Shown: positions 13,401-25,400 of the stretch, in pieces
Numbering within the stretch: position 1 is the first letter of the stretch
Layout of the letters: each line of letters opens with the position of its first letter
NCBI RefSeq assembly: GCF_905404315.1
Contig: NC_066281.1
Span: 14,288,001-14,352,000 of the forward strand
Source of the DNA: Leptidea sinapis
Lineage: Eukaryota; Arthropoda; Insecta; Lepidoptera; Pieridae
DNA: 64,000 nucleotides
Direction: 5' to 3'
Notes under the pieces: generated by a model
Database searches by the model: none
What the model saw: the letters and a program-made list of their open reading frames with translations, nothing else
Told to the model about the DNA's origin: nothing
Position numbers and translations under genes: made by a program

Positions 13401-13699
13401 TTATCATTTCTAACAACTGCGTGGTGGGGAAGGTAGATAGCTCGTGGATTGTCTAAGTCGTCGAGTGGAACTAATTCCATGTGGTTTAAGGTAAGATATT
13501 CGTTCATTACTTTCTCGTATTCAGTTCTCAACTTAATATCTTTTTCTAATCTTTTCTCTAGGTATAATAGTTTTCTCTCCGCTATTTTTCTTGTATTTCC
13601 GTATTGACATTGAGTATTTTCGACTTTAAAAGGTAATCGTACTATAAATTTTCCTTTTTCATTTCTAGTTGTAGTTTTTTCGTAATATTTCTCACACAT
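10469..13699 (-). CDS. BEL/Pao Pol: reverse transcriptase, RNase H and integrase
   Basis: 1076 codons are open. The RT has its catalytic YVDD at residues 228-231 (DYYVDDLMTGC), preceded by VRIVMNASSKG and ADIVKMYRNV. RNase H begins around residue 400 with HVFCDASTSAYAAVVY and has a later DSTIVLAWL. The integrase has a His/Cys zinc region (DAHNKTFHGG, then CITCKRYS) and the core landmarks SSGVDYAGP, IYSDNGTNFVGA and NFGGLWEAGVRSVK. A C-terminal domain ends near the 3' LTR. The first Met is not the natural start: the frame continues unchanged through the TAA at 13718 into the Gag-protease part, so Pol is normally made as one polyprotein. Residues recognised in RT, RNase H and integrase all look intact. 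Confidence 0.93.
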   Translation of the reverse strand: MCEKYYEKTTTRNEKGKFIVRLPFKVENTQCQYGNTRKIAERKLLYLEKRLEKDIKLRTEYEKVMNEYLTLNHMELVPLDDLDNPRAIYLPHHAVVRNDKETTKVRIVMNASSKGNNGISLNDELATGPKIQQDLRHILMRWRTHPICIIADIVKMYRNVLVHTDDANFQRILWRSNTDIPIQHFRLRTLTFGTACAPYLAIKSLQRLADEEKTKYPIAAEITKKDYYVDDLMTGCNTEDEAISIYKEMNLLMNSGGFQLQKWSSNNKRLLEYITRDTLKEETLIPIIKSDHMLKVLGICWNRKTDSFEYTINLPEIKGNITKRQMLSDITRLYDPLGWIAPIIIRAKIMIQKVWKAQIGWDDELPEDILVEWLRYKQELMETIPRWLNCTKGCKLELHVFCDASTSAYAAVVYLRVITQNYQVYSSIVSAKTKVAPIEKELTVPRLELCGAVLASKLLSETAQVMNIPKEQLYAWTDSTIVLAWLKGGASRWSTFVSNRVSEILTILDFEQWDHVTSDMNPADCASRGLLPSELLEHTLWWHGPNWIYNLNLKNKQTEIPETEEEQKIKAMTIIQDKIEEFEWTKFSNLNRMLRVMSYCKRILYWLKTKEERVKLSKYITTQEMNEVLQMCIKQAQEFHFGDDMKFLKNKGCIPKRSKLHTLYPILDKNGILRVGGRIEQANLSYDERHPIIIPCKSHLTQLLIKDAHNKTFHGGPQIILNFIRSKYWIMRGRQEVKKYYRACITCKRYSNTNSTQLMGQLPKVRLTPSKPFTSSGVDYAGPINIRFSPGRGSKSYKGYICLFICMVTRAMHIEAVTDLTSKGFLAAFKRFTSRRGHCQDIYSDNGTNFVGADKLLRDMFNSTKSKYTQDIAEALTLKNTNWHFIPPQAPNFGGLWEAGVRSVKTHLRKVIGDSTLTYEELSTVLAEVEACVNSRPLTIVSNDPNDPLPLTPGHFLVGEALLNVVNKDYDIVNLSDRWQICNRMVRHFWSRWITEYLATLNNRYKWSTRKVEPKEGDIVIIKEDNLPPAKWLLGKIVKIHPGIDNIVRVVTIDTQRGMFKRPCNKLCFLPTDGSI

Positions 13700-13717
13700 C
13701 TCTTCTTCTACGGTAAA

Positions 13718-14824
13718 TTACTTCTGGATTAAATCTGGTTCAGCTTGGACTTCCCAAAATTTTTTCAATATATCATCACTACTCATTTGTATGTGCATAT
13801 TTATTATTTTCTCTTTGTGTGTTGCATCTCTTGGTACTCGTCCAGACAGTATCCATCCGAAAGCCGTATGTTGTGCCATTAAATTGCCCTCTGGGTGTTT
13901 CATCATTTTGTTGTGTAAAATCTCACTGTATACGTCTGCGCCTAAAAGAATATCTATTTTGCCTGGTGTTGCATAACCTGGGTCAGCTAACTGCAATTGT
14001 TTCAACTGTACCCATTCAGAAGCACATAGTTGATCTCCTGGAAGCAATGATGTTAGTACTCCTAATACGTACGCGTTTATACAAAATCTAACAGTTGGAT
14101 TATAACGTGATTCAATAATTAATGAAACTGAATATTTTATTCTTGTTTGCCCATGTCCCAAGCCTGACACCACACCATTTATTGGCGATCGCTTAAGATT
14201 AAGGAGCTGTACAGTTGATTCACTTATAAAAGAAGCTTGTGAGCCTTGGTCTAATAGCGCCCGTCTGACGTATTTTTCTCCATTAGCTGCGTGTGCGTTA
14301 ATAACAGCTGTAGCTAACAGTACATTATGGCTTTGTAATCGTTGTGAAAAGTTAGCGATTACTCTCGTTTCATTATGTAGTTCTCCTTCACTATTATTAT
14401 CCTCTTTGTGTATCGACCCGTCTTTCTCAATGTGTAACATCGTGTGATGTTTCTTGCCACACTTTCTGCAGCTTGTGATTTGACGACATTTGTTCACTAT
14501 ATGATTTGGACACATACAGTTAAAACACAGTCGTTTGTGTTGAACGAAATCGATTCTCTCTTGTATTGGTTTTTGGATAAACTTTTGGCAGTGATATATG
14601 TAATGTGAACCGTTACATAAAGCGCAAGTACTTATTGAGGATTTGGTAATCTGTGGTAGTGCTGTATGAAAAGACTTATGTTTTGAAAACTGGTTCACTT
14701 TGTTAACAACTGAAGATTTCACAGATTGCTTGCAAGGATCAATCATTTCAATGCTGCGGAATCTACTTTCTAAGAATTCAGTCAGTTGTGCCCACTTTGG
14801 TAGATCAGCTGTCGAACTTAACAT
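13718..14824 (-). CDS. BEL/Pao Gag zinc knuckles and aspartic protease
   Basis: 368 codons in the same frame as Pol and as the N-terminal Gag segment. Cys/His clusters occur at residues 67-79 (CALCNGSHYIYHC), 100-113 (CFNCMCPNHIVNKC) and 119-127 (CRKCGKKHH). The protease active-site segment LLDQGSQASF is at about 190-199, a DxGS form usual in BEL/Pao. The stop at 13718-13720 separates it from Pol, and a stop at 14909 separates it from the first Gag segment. The codons after each stop keep family similarity to the second BEL element of this window, so both stops are best read as nonsense changes, not natural ends. Confidence 0.88.
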   Translation of the reverse strand: MLSSTADLPKWAQLTEFLESRFRSIEMIDPCKQSVKSSVVNKVNQFSKHKSFHTALPQITKSSISTCALCNGSHYIYHCQKFIQKPIQERIDFVQHKRLCFNCMCPNHIVNKCRQITSCRKCGKKHHTMLHIEKDGSIHKEDNNSEGELHNETRVIANFSQRLQSHNVLLATAVINAHAANGEKYVRRALLDQGSQASFISESTVQLLNLKRSPINGVVSGLGHGQTRIKYSVSLIIESRYNPTVRFCINAYVLGVLTSLLPGDQLCASEWVQLKQLQLADPGYATPGKIDILLGADVYSEILHNKMMKHPEGNLMAQHTAFGWILSGRVPRDATHKEKIINMHIQMSSDDILKKFWEVQAEPDLIQK

Positions 14825-14908
14825 TTGTTCCCATAGCTTATGTGATTCTGTGTCTAATTTAGATACAACAAGGTAAACAATAAATGCATCGCATGATTTC
14901 GTATCAAC

Positions 14909-15622
14909 TCATATGTTCTGTAGTGATTGTAAGCACGACGTAGTGGTATCAAGCAATTGCTTTAACGCATATGCTGATGCAGTTGTGATAGGCTTTTGTG
15001 TAAATAAAGTTGTAAGTATAGCGTTAGCATTGTATCTTTTATTGTTGTACCGTTTCACCAATTGTTTCCAAGCATCCTCATAATTTTGTTCTGTAATCGC
15101 AAAATTGCGTAATAATGTCTCTGGTTCACCAGTTAAGTTAGCTTTTAAGTAATGTAACTTTTGCACACAAGAAAGAGTTGTATTACTGTGTATCAATGAA
15201 ACAAACATGTCATAGAAACTCTGCCATTCTTCATATTTACCACTAAATATAGGTAACTGTATTCGCGGAAGTGGTATTTCTGACATTTTCACTGTCTCAG
15301 GTGTTAACGCATATGAACTCGATGGTTTGGCAGTTGACAGGGCAGATTTGAGCAATGTTTTATATGTAGTGTATTTTTCTTGAAAAGAATCATATGTATC
15401 AAATGTAAAATATGTCATTGTTTCTTTACTGCTCTGTGGTACCGTGGAAACTAATTTTTTATGGCCTTCCTTAAATTCCTGAAAAAGCTCCTCCAATGTC
15501 TGTAGCCTTGTTTCGATATATGCACATGTTATTCTCTCTTTTGGCGACTTTTTATAGTTAATTTCAGCCTTTTGAAGTCTCTCGTATAGCTCAGTTTGTA
15601 AAATAAGAATTTCGTTGGCCAT
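14909..15622 (-). CDS. BEL/Pao Gag, N-terminal segment
   Basis: 237 codons start with MANEILILQTELYERL, the natural start of the gag-pol frame. The following helical region and IQLPIFSGKYEEWQSFYDMFVSLIH resemble the DUF1759 Gag domain of BEL/Pao. YLKANLTGEPETLLRNF continues that domain. It ends at a TGA (14909-14911) after LQSLQNI, with the frame open again immediately after. The start lies about 270 bp downstream of the 5' LTR in sense orientation. Confidence 0.88.
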   Translation of the reverse strand: MANEILILQTELYERLQKAEINYKKSPKERITCAYIETRLQTLEELFQEFKEGHKKLVSTVPQSSKETMTYFTFDTYDSFQEKYTTYKTLLKSALSTAKPSSSYALTPETVKMSEIPLPRIQLPIFSGKYEEWQSFYDMFVSLIHSNTTLSCVQKLHYLKANLTGEPETLLRNFAITEQNYEDAWKQLVKRYNNKRYNANAILTTLFTQKPITTASAYALKQLLDTTTSCLQSLQNI

Positions 15623-15907
15623 CTCACAGTTGTTTTACGTCAGAACAGTAAATATTTCAATGTTTAATAAACTAGTTAAGCAAAAAAGTTCTAAGTTATT
15701 GTTATATAGAAGCAAAAGATTACAAGTCTGTGGCACAAGCAATATTTTCTAAGTCAATGTATATAAATGCACAAATATTCTAAGTCCACAAGACGCCAGC
15801 AATATTATTCACAAGTCTAATTTATATCTTGATATTTCACTTCTCTGCACTATGTCTATTACTCACGGTTTACAAGTCCAAGTTCATTATCCTTAGTTTC
15901 GGCACCA

Positions 15908-16150
15908 TGTACAAATTCGTTTGTTCGGGATCAAGCACAAATAAGAACACTCACCACTACTGAATTACTAACCACTTTATTAACACTCAAGTACACTGTT
16001 TATATATATCTCTAACCTCTAAGTATTGTATAAGCTCAATAAAAATAAATAAACTTCCTCTTATCCTATATTAAGTATTAACTTGTGTAAACGCGACCCA
16101 AGTAGAGCCTAGCGCCATCTATGATTCTAGTGCGAAAACAATACTTATTG
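15908..16150 (-). repeat. BEL/Pao element 1, 5' LTR
   Basis: Identical to 9976-10218 except A/G near position 15927 and C/T near 16020. After ATTG the left LTR continues AACA while this one continues CAATT, so either the outermost bases are lost or a small deletion spans the junction. Confidence 0.9.
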
Positions 16151-16408
16151 CAATTCAAAAAATGCAAAAAATTCAAATATTTTTTTTTGTTTAAATCTTA
16201 ATAAAAGGCCAGCAGCACATCTCTCGCACTCTGGTATTGCAGATGTCTTCCCATTAAGTCAGCTTCTTGCATATTTGCCCCCTCTTATATAACAATTAGA
16301 ATTAATTATGTTGTATCTGGTTATGATTCATAGTGTTGTATATTTTGTAAGTACTTTCTATAAAATGTGTTGAGTTGGTGCACATGACCAATTAGTCAAT
16401 TATGCCAG

Positions 16409-19400
16409 CTCCTGACCCAACCACCGGGGAACAATAGCAATCAGGTTGCGGAATACAACAATCAAATGGATATGATGCAGGTATTTAATACAATATTTTT
16501 ATTAATTATACATAATGTCTAATGTCATAGTCCCTTCAACAATTCCGTTTATGGTCTTGGTGACCGATCAATCAGCAGAAAAAATTAATCAATATTTTTT
16601 TTATACATAATGGTTTTAATAATGTAATAGTATTATTACTAATCATATGTAATAATTGAACACACAACATGGAAATTTTTTTTAACATCAGGCCAGAGGT
16701 ACTACAAGGTCTAAAGAACAAACAAGTAAACATATGTATACACAGAATAACAGTTTATCATTTTATATTAAATATATGATATGGTTTTAGGTACAGAAAA
16801 TGGAACATGATGTAGAGAGCCAGGATGAAAAAACACAACAAAGAATAAAAAAGTTTGGTATCACAGGTAGATAATCCCTTTTTTTTTCAACTATCTACAT
16901 ATAAATGGACAGTGTTGTACAGTAATTATATATTTAAAAGTTTGCAGGACGTAATTCAGATATTTAAAAAATTGATTTAAACCTACTATAGTAGATTAGA
17001 ATCCATTCTTTTTTTATAGAAAAGGAGGAGCGTACGGGTCACCTGTTGTTAAGTGATCACCACCGAACACATTCTCTTGCAGCACCAGAGGAATCCCAGG
17101 ACCATTGCCGGCCTTTAAGGAAGGAACCCACGTGATATTGTCCCGGAAACACCACACAACGAAGTTCATTCCACAGCTTTGTAGTATGTGGAAGGAAGTT
17201 CTTTGAAATTCGCGGAGGAGCATCGCCACACATCCAGATAGTGGGGATGATATTCTAATTTGTGATGTGTCGTGCGAACATGGAATTCCGCTGCAGGAAT
17301 CAGGTGAAACAGCTTTTCGGAACACTCCCCGTGATAAATGTGTAATGTGGAAGAAACAGAGTAACAGTGTAAATCGGGCTTAGGGGTCCAAGCAATAACC
17401 GTCGACAAAGACCTGTATGCTACGTCCAGTGAGGAGGCTGGAAGTCCATTTGCATAAACTCTAGGGAAGTCCAAATGATGGAAGTTTTCAGAGAAGCGCC
17501 TTTTGCCATACACGATCAAAGGTCTTCGCTATATCCAGCCAGGTCTTTTCCATTGCTTTCGATAGCCGCAGCCCATCTATGTGTTAGGCATACCAGAACA
17601 TCGCCTGCCGACCGTCCATGGCGAAAGCCGTACTGTCGGTCGTTGATCAACTGGTGACCTTCTGGGTATACCAAAAGCTGGCGGTTAATTATGCTCTCCA
17701 TGATTTTGGAGAGCAGTGAGGTAAATTAAAAAAAAAGAGGCTATTGACCTGTTGTTTGCCAGATCCGAACTGTCTCCTTCCAAAGGCTGACTTCCATGAG
17801 TTAGGAACTACGCCTTCTGACTTACAATTAAATTTATTCAACCGAATAATATAAAGAAGTTAAATTTACCATTTGTATTCAGAATAATAAAATTTTATTC
17901 CTAAGTATTGTAAATTAACAGATTAATATTTTAACAATGTTCTTTAAAATTGACAAATGCTATAGATTTTAATATATATTTAGATTATAATATATAATAA
18001 TATTTTTTGCAGCACGAAAGCTGTCCTTGAAGGAGCGCCGTCGACGCCGCAACCAGCGGTTGAGGCGCCAGATCACTCCAAAGAGTGCGCTGATGGTCCT
18101 CAACGAAATGAAGCAAGGCGAGCAGATCACCAACGTATGTGCTCTCCTTGCTAAAGATTACTTAATATCTGTATTTATGTACTTATTTAACTTACAAGTT
18201 ACTAAATTATTACAAAACTGCTGCCTATCTTTCTTAAGGTGTATAATATTAAGAAACTACCTTGCACAAAAGATGATTCTGACATTGCATGAACCTATAT
18301 TTACCCTTTACAACTTACCTCGATGGTATTCTCCAATTACAAAGGATAATTCCATAATTAAAGTATTTTACCACGAAATATTAGAGAAAAATACAAAGAC
18401 AACGCACTATTTCGGTACTGTATAGTACTTCCAGTTCGGTCTAAAATAACATTCTGTCTGCTAAAAGAGTATTTCTTTAATAAAAACATACAGATTGCCA
18501 TACATGACAACATTCAAACTCGTCTAAAATCTAACAAGAGACTAGAGACAGTTGGTGCTAGGAATACATATGGTAAAAGAACCACTGAATATGTTGTTAC
18601 GAGTCTGTTAAATAATCTAAGCAACTCTTTTATTTTTCAAGACAGATGACAGATGTACTTAAAGTTGAACACTGAACCGGTTCTATTGTTTGCTCGGCGG
18701 ATTAGTGTGTTCGTTTGCAAACAAGAATTGAGACCATTTTAAGAATACGTCTTGGTTCGTGATTATTTTCTGTTGCTTATATTTTGTTATTTAGTTTTTG
18801 TTTTTTCTACTATCATTAATAAATTTTTTTGTTGTAATGTCGCAATGTACTACGTACGTCACTCCACACAAACCCAAGTGGATTATGGGTGCTATTGTAT
18901 TCTCCTTTATGTTCCTTAAAATAAACAAATTTTAAATAATATATAAAATATGTTATACAAGACGTGTTTTTAGATAATATCGTTGAAACCAAAAAAATCC
19001 CTGCCAAGGCAACAGCTTGGGTCCAGCAAAGAATATGTAACAGTCCAGTCCAGCAAAGAGTATGTACAAGTACAGAAGGCTGACTCTACAAAATCAATAG
19101 CAATAGAGAGTCTTATGGCTATACAATAAGGTGCATTTGTATCGTCCATTCTTTAAGTCATCCAAATTTTATCAGTTTTTGAGAAGCAATAATTTGTATA
19201 TTGTAATGAATCTTGTTCATTTTAACTCTCATAAAGCAGACTCAAGTGCTCGTCTACGCTTTCATCGTCTTCTCCCTTAATGCTTCGCGTTGGTCTTGAA
19301 ATCTCGAGCGAATCCAAATTTCACAGTCATCTTAGGCAAAGCCAAAACGGCTACGTAGACATTAGAAGACAAGACTTCAAGCCCTCTTCAAAATGCAGTT

Positions 19401-22400
19401 CCGGTCACATAATATTTCAAATTTCTGGTCGGTTATACTCTCGACTGGATCCATACTGGATCCCAGTGCTCGAATTTTCAAGAAGTACCCTGTGAATGGC
19501 TTAATTGCCTTGCCTGGCGTAAGTATTAGAGATATGTCTGATATCTGACACTCACTATACGCCTCAAACAGAATAACTGTCGTCATAATTTGGATATTTG
19601 GCATTCATTAGTCGTGCGGTTCTCTTTCCTTTCTTCGTTACTTTATTTTTCGCGGTGTTTCCAAAACTATTAACCATTGTTCTTAAAAGCCGACCATAGT
19701 GCTAGGAATACCTACTAGTAACAGATTGAATGCAGCTTATTTTTTTTATGAAAATAAGGGATGAGACGAGGAGGATGTTCAGCTGATGGTAATTGATACG
19801 CCCTACCCATTACACTGGAGTGCCGCTCAGGATTCTTGAAAAATCCAAAAATTTTGAGCGGCATTACAATTATTCCGCTCGTCACCTGTATGTTTCACAT
19901 TCGATGTTAAGTCTCAGTTGCCCAGTAATTTCACTAGCTACGGCGCGCTTCAGACCGAAACACAGTAATGTTTACACATCACTGCTTCACGGCAGAAATA
20001 GGCGCCGTTGTGGTACCCATAATCATTATCTAGCCGGCTTCACATGCACTTCATGCAATTCACACATTCCACTGTTTTTTTTTAGCTTTCCATACGACTT
20101 CAAAAAAGAAGGGTTCAGCTAACTTGATCAAAACGTTTTCAGTTGTTCAAGGTGACTCCCGTACAGATGAATCACTTCGGCAAGCTGATCCAGCAGAACT
20201 ATGAGGCTGAATGTACTATCGATGGTGTCACTTACAAAGGTTACGGTGAGTATCATCCATGCTTTATTGCCAGTGTACTACTCCGGTACAGTGTCTCAGT
20301 GCTAGGGTCAGTTACCAACCACCTAAGCCATCTGAGTGTTGTTTGTAATGTCACTGTTCAGCGATCTATCGAATTCTGGCGATGGTAAAGGCATAAAGGC
20401 ATTCTTCAAAATTGATTCCTTTCGAATTCTTTTTGATGTCATTTCTAATATACTAGATACTACTACCGCTTCGGAAACAAATGGCGCTCTGAGAGAGAAT
20501 AAGCGGCGCAAGAAACTCTCCCAGCATTCTTTTTTTGCGATCTTTTCAATACTACTAAACTCTCTCAAAAGAAGTTATTGAAGTATACTTCTCTAGGCGC
20601 TTTATGAAAAAATGATGATAGTGAAATTATAAGATGTGCGCGCGTCACTGTAACACAAAAGTAACAGGTTGAAGTTGGTTCCCAAAATTTTCTGACGTTT
20701 TCGTCATTCGTTATTTTTTTTTGGTTTCTTCGTCCATTACATTATCGTCACAGGCAAAGGGTTCAAGCCCCTACAGCCGTATTCATTATTTATTAATTAA
20801 TTGTCAAGTTATATTTGCAAGATTTTTACAAAATGGTTCTCTCTTAAAACGTAGAATTTTTCGCTTCGTTATGTCAAAGCAGTATAACTTCTTGCGTGCA
20901 TACATAAGTACACACACACTTTTTTATTAATGTGAGCTCACGGTCGCTCGAAGCTCGGAGGCGTGGTCCAAAGAATGTGAGTCAATCAGACGCTAAATAT
21001 AAAAACATATTTAATAATATGGCCAAAGTACCTACCTACATTATATTTTAAAATACAAGAGAAGGTCAAACTGTTCCTGTGATGTGTTGCGATGTGTATT
21101 TCCGTGTGTGTGCATTTTCTTATTTCAGATTTTAGTTTATATTTTGTGCTCATTATTTAATAAAATGCACGACATTTAACAAGCAATAGAATGTCCTATT
21201 GTATTGCTTCTCTCATTGTAACTTTCGAATGTTTTAAAACATATAGTACCGATAGTATATTTTTTAACATATAATGGTATAGTACCGATGTAAATGTGGC
21301 TCTTACTGCCGGCAGGTGACACCAAGTCGGCTGCGAGGAACAACGCGGCCGAACAGGCGGTGCGAGACCTGGTCATCAAGTGCATGGAGCGGGCAAAGGA
21401 ACCAGCCCCGAACGAAACCGCCGGTAACCTGCCCTCACAAGCTACACATACTATTACACGATGAATTATTATGTATAGCGTATATGCGTATATATAGCCG
21501 CTCAGAAATATTGGAATTTTTCATGAATCCTGAGCGGCATTGCAATGGGCAGGGCGTTTCAATTACCATCAGCTCAACGTCCTGCTCGTCTTATCCCTTA
21601 TTTTCATTAAAAAAATGTTACTATACATACCTAAACAGTAAAATATATTATTATAAAATTCAGTCCAATTAAAAATCCCGTTTTGTTTGACTATAAAATT
21701 GATAATATGCCACTTGGGCAAGCGTTTGTTACCGCGACCTTGGTCTTGACCTTGACTCTTTAAGGCCTTAGATAAATCACAAATGATACCAAGATCGACA
21801 GGAACAAAAACAGGGAGTACCTGATATCCACAGTTGATCTCTTTCTATGGAAACCTGCCTTAAGGCCTGTATTCACTTTGATTAGTGCGAGTGCAAGTGA
21901 TTAGTTATTGAGGATGATTAGTACAGGTAGTGTCCAATTCTTGTTTAGTAAATTCAGTTGTTAGGTCTCGATCAGCAAGTATGGACGAACACAGAGGAGC
22001 GCGCTTGAAATTGCAAGAAGTACTTAAAGAATTAGTATTAAACGCGGTGGTATCTGAAACCAAAGAACTTTGGGAAGCTGAAACTGCATGACATAAAATA
22101 TGGGTCCGAAAATGGATTAATAGAAGATCCATTCATGGCGCAAGCTGCCAACTCTTTAAGGAATTGGCTGCTGAAAATACGACGGAATATTACTTTGCTC
22201 TCAGATTGACCGAAGAGTCCTTTAATATACTACTAAACCTCGTTGCACCCGTCATACTTTTGTAAAGTTTACACTTCTGTGTCAGTGGCAGGCAATCTGC
22301 GAGTGAGCGGGAATGGAGGGCGCGGGACGTAGCTAAATAAAATGGAACACGCTTCTAATCACGTTACTACGCAGCCAACTAATCACCTGCACTTATCAGT

Positions 22401-25400
22401 CGCTGTCCATACTTGTTATCTCCTAATCACTAATCACCTGCACTAATCACAAATCAAAGTGAATACTTGTTGTGCCTAGTACTCGGTTGGGTCGAGTTAG
22501 TAAGTCTTTTGTTGGGCGATGTATATGCTTCTACAATATGATCCCAGAAAATGTACAAAACAAATGTGTTACGAAATTTAAAAGAATTGTTAAAAAACGT
22601 TTGTGTGGGAAAGGTTATTATAGCATAAACGATTTTCTTAATGACACCACGGACTGGGAATAAAGCGAACACCCTCAGGCTCTTTAATTATAAATGTTTA
22701 CTGTACGATATTACATTGTAATCCATATTTTATATTAAAAAAAAAAGCCCGCTGAGTTTCTTGCGCCCATTCTTCTCAGGTCTGAGGCAGTCTCTTTTGA
22801 ATGGGTGGTAGATTTTGACGTTCAATAAGTGATTTTAAATCCTATTTTGAATAAAAATATTTAAATTTGAATTTGAATCCAGGCCTTTATATAAAATTCT
22901 TACATAGTAATGAAAATTCTATCTTAATTTGCATCTATTAAATAAAATATTCATAAAGTAACAATAGTAAATTTTGAATATATTTTGATGACAAATAAAG
23001 CACCAATTCGAAAACAAATGGCGTGCTGAGAGAGAAGAAACGGCATAAGACAATCTCCCATATCCATATATTTCACTCTCTTTTTTATGTTAAACTCATT
23101 AACAATAAATTAACGTAACTGGATGGAAACTATTTAGTTGGCAGTAGTAGTCCTCGAATGGCGACCACGTAACGAAAGAGACAGTGTTGGTACGCCCCGC
23201 ACAAGATGGACCGACGATTTGGTCAAGGTAGCCAGGATACGTTGGATGAGGACAGCGCAGGACTGATCGTCGTGGAAATGTTTGGGGGAGATCTTTGTCC
23301 AACAGTGGACGTCTTCCGTCAGATAATAATGATGATGAAGTTGGTAGTGATGTTAATATTATAATTTGTAGCGACGGACGAGTCGATGGAACAAGACGAG
23401 GACACGGGTCTCCCCATGGCGCAGCTGGCGTCGTACGCGCTCTTCAAGCTGTTCAGCGAGTGGGAGCAGGGCGGCTACAAGGTGCCGCTCATGAGGACCC
23501 CGGTTAGTAATACAGTGCTGATTGTTGGATGATTTATCGTTGATTCGCATTTGTTGGTGAATGAGTTTGAATGATGGTAAGTAATACGGCCTGCCCACTA
23601 CAATGCTGTACCACTCAGGATTCTTGAAAAATACAAAATTCTTAGCGGCATCGCAATAGAGCTCGATATCTTGAGATATTAGAATTTATATGTTAAATCT
23701 CACTATCACGGTAATGTGAGTAGCAGCGGCGCCTTTCGAACCGCAACACACATTGCTTGCACAGAACTGCAATACGACAGAAAAAGGTGCTGCTGTGGTG
23801 CCCATCCTGCGGACAAAGGCCTCCAACTGGCGTGGTATAACAGGTGACAGGAGCAAAGGTTGTCACTCAAACTAATTTACAATCAGTTACAAATATACGC
23901 AAATAAGAAAGAATATTGTATGATACGATTATAAGAATATAATATAATATTTATATATATTAAGGTACTGGTAGAGTCAAATAATTTATTTTATTTTATT
24001 CGGGAAACAAACAGTATAACTTAATACACTTAAAAAATAAAACTTAAAATATAAGTCACTGACCAATAAAAGTTTCCACAATTAAATAGTACATAGATAA
24101 TTGCGAGCAAATTAATTACAATTTAGAAGTACCTATTTGTATTGAAAATAATAAATACATATATTGAATTGAAATTAATAAAATATTTACAGAAAATTAT
24201 TGATGGTTTTAGTAATAAAATAATAGCCCGACATCTCATAGAGTTAAGAAATTATTATGTATATTAATAAGTGAGACAATGTATCTTGATAAATAATTCC
24301 TTATTCTCCTACAGCTGCCTATATATATAGACACTAGAAAAGATCCGATCCGATCCCTAGTACAGAAGTGTTCTTTTAAAAGATCAGGAGAAAAAAAATT
24401 GTTGTATTTTTTTGAATGAATAGAATTATATTATGTGTCTGAGCGGGGTCGTTCGCGCCAGCTAACATCTAAAAAATTTTACTCATAAATGAAGTCAGGT
24501 TTAATCAACACAGTTCCTCAAGCGAAGGATTGATGGCGTTAATGTGCGTTGACGATTTGACATCGACAAGACACATATATATATATATATATGCAGGTAG
24601 TATAACGTGATTGACAGATCTGATCGAGAGTGATCACCGTCACCCATGTTGTCTAGCAAAAAAGAGAAACCAGCGTCATAGAGTACCGGTGTGTGTAATT
24701 GTTTCAGGGAAGCGCAGGCTCGGAGTCTGACGGGACCGTGTCGGTGGCGCCGGGCGCCGGGCCCAAGGAGCGCCAGCTGCCTCCGAAGGCGCTGGAGATG
24801 CACCCGTGCATGCTGCTGACGTACATGCGGCCGCACCAGGTGTACCGGGAGCTGCAGGTGGAGGGCCGAGGGCCGCCCAACCTCACCTTCACCGTGGGCG
24901 TCGACGTGGACGGACACACCTTCACTGGGAAGGGTATGTGCTCCGGCGCGGTACAAGTTGTAGCGACAGCTGGCAGCACGAGATGCAGCCTATATTGCAC
25001 ACGTGACAAGCTAAATCACTTTCACACACAAAAGTAATGAGGCTGAGCCAAAACACATAAGAAAAAAAACTTATTAAAACAATCAACTATTGTGGTTCTT
25101 GTTAATAAAAAGACTTAAGAATTATAAAAAAAATATTTGAACCCGATAAGAAAAATATCATTATAGGTCTCTACATTGCAACCTTATAAAGATAATTAAC
25201 CATATTCATCTACGTCACATTAATCCTATATAGTAAGTAGGAATTAGACATTTACCATTAATATACACCCAATTTTTTTTTATAAATAATAGTTGTTTAT
25301 GCAACTGTTCTTTAATACCTAAGTGTTTTAATACCTAATTATCAACAGTTGCTTACAAGACTTTATATACACCCATAATATAAATGCTCTATAAAATATT

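Larger units (their letters stand above)
9976..16150 (-). mobile_element. BEL/Pao LTR retrotransposon, nearly intact
   Basis: Two LTRs flank a single long gag-pol frame read on -. The LTRs differ at only two of about 243 aligned positions, so insertion looks recent. The primer-binding site follows the 5' LTR in sense orientation (TGGTGCCGAAACT, 15895-15907). The frame from 15622 to 10469 is one reading frame of 1718 codons broken by two stops (TGA at 14909-14911 and TAA at 13718-13720). No clear target-site duplication is visible, and the outer end of the 5' LTR lacks a few bases present in the 3' LTR. It lies about 0.25 kb upstream of the first exon seen for the dsRNA-binding gene, in the opposite direction. 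Confidence 0.93.

Noticed and set aside
13718..13720. Programmed stop-codon readthrough between protease and RT in BEL/Pao element 1
   Set aside because: A second stop of a different kind at 14909 shows the copy is accumulating nonsense changes, and the second BEL element has no matching stop.
24704..25009. Open frames overlapping 24708-24933 on the other strand and in another frame
   Set aside because: Shadows of a GC-rich exon. The exon frame joins neighbouring exons in phase and gives a dsRBD; the others do not.
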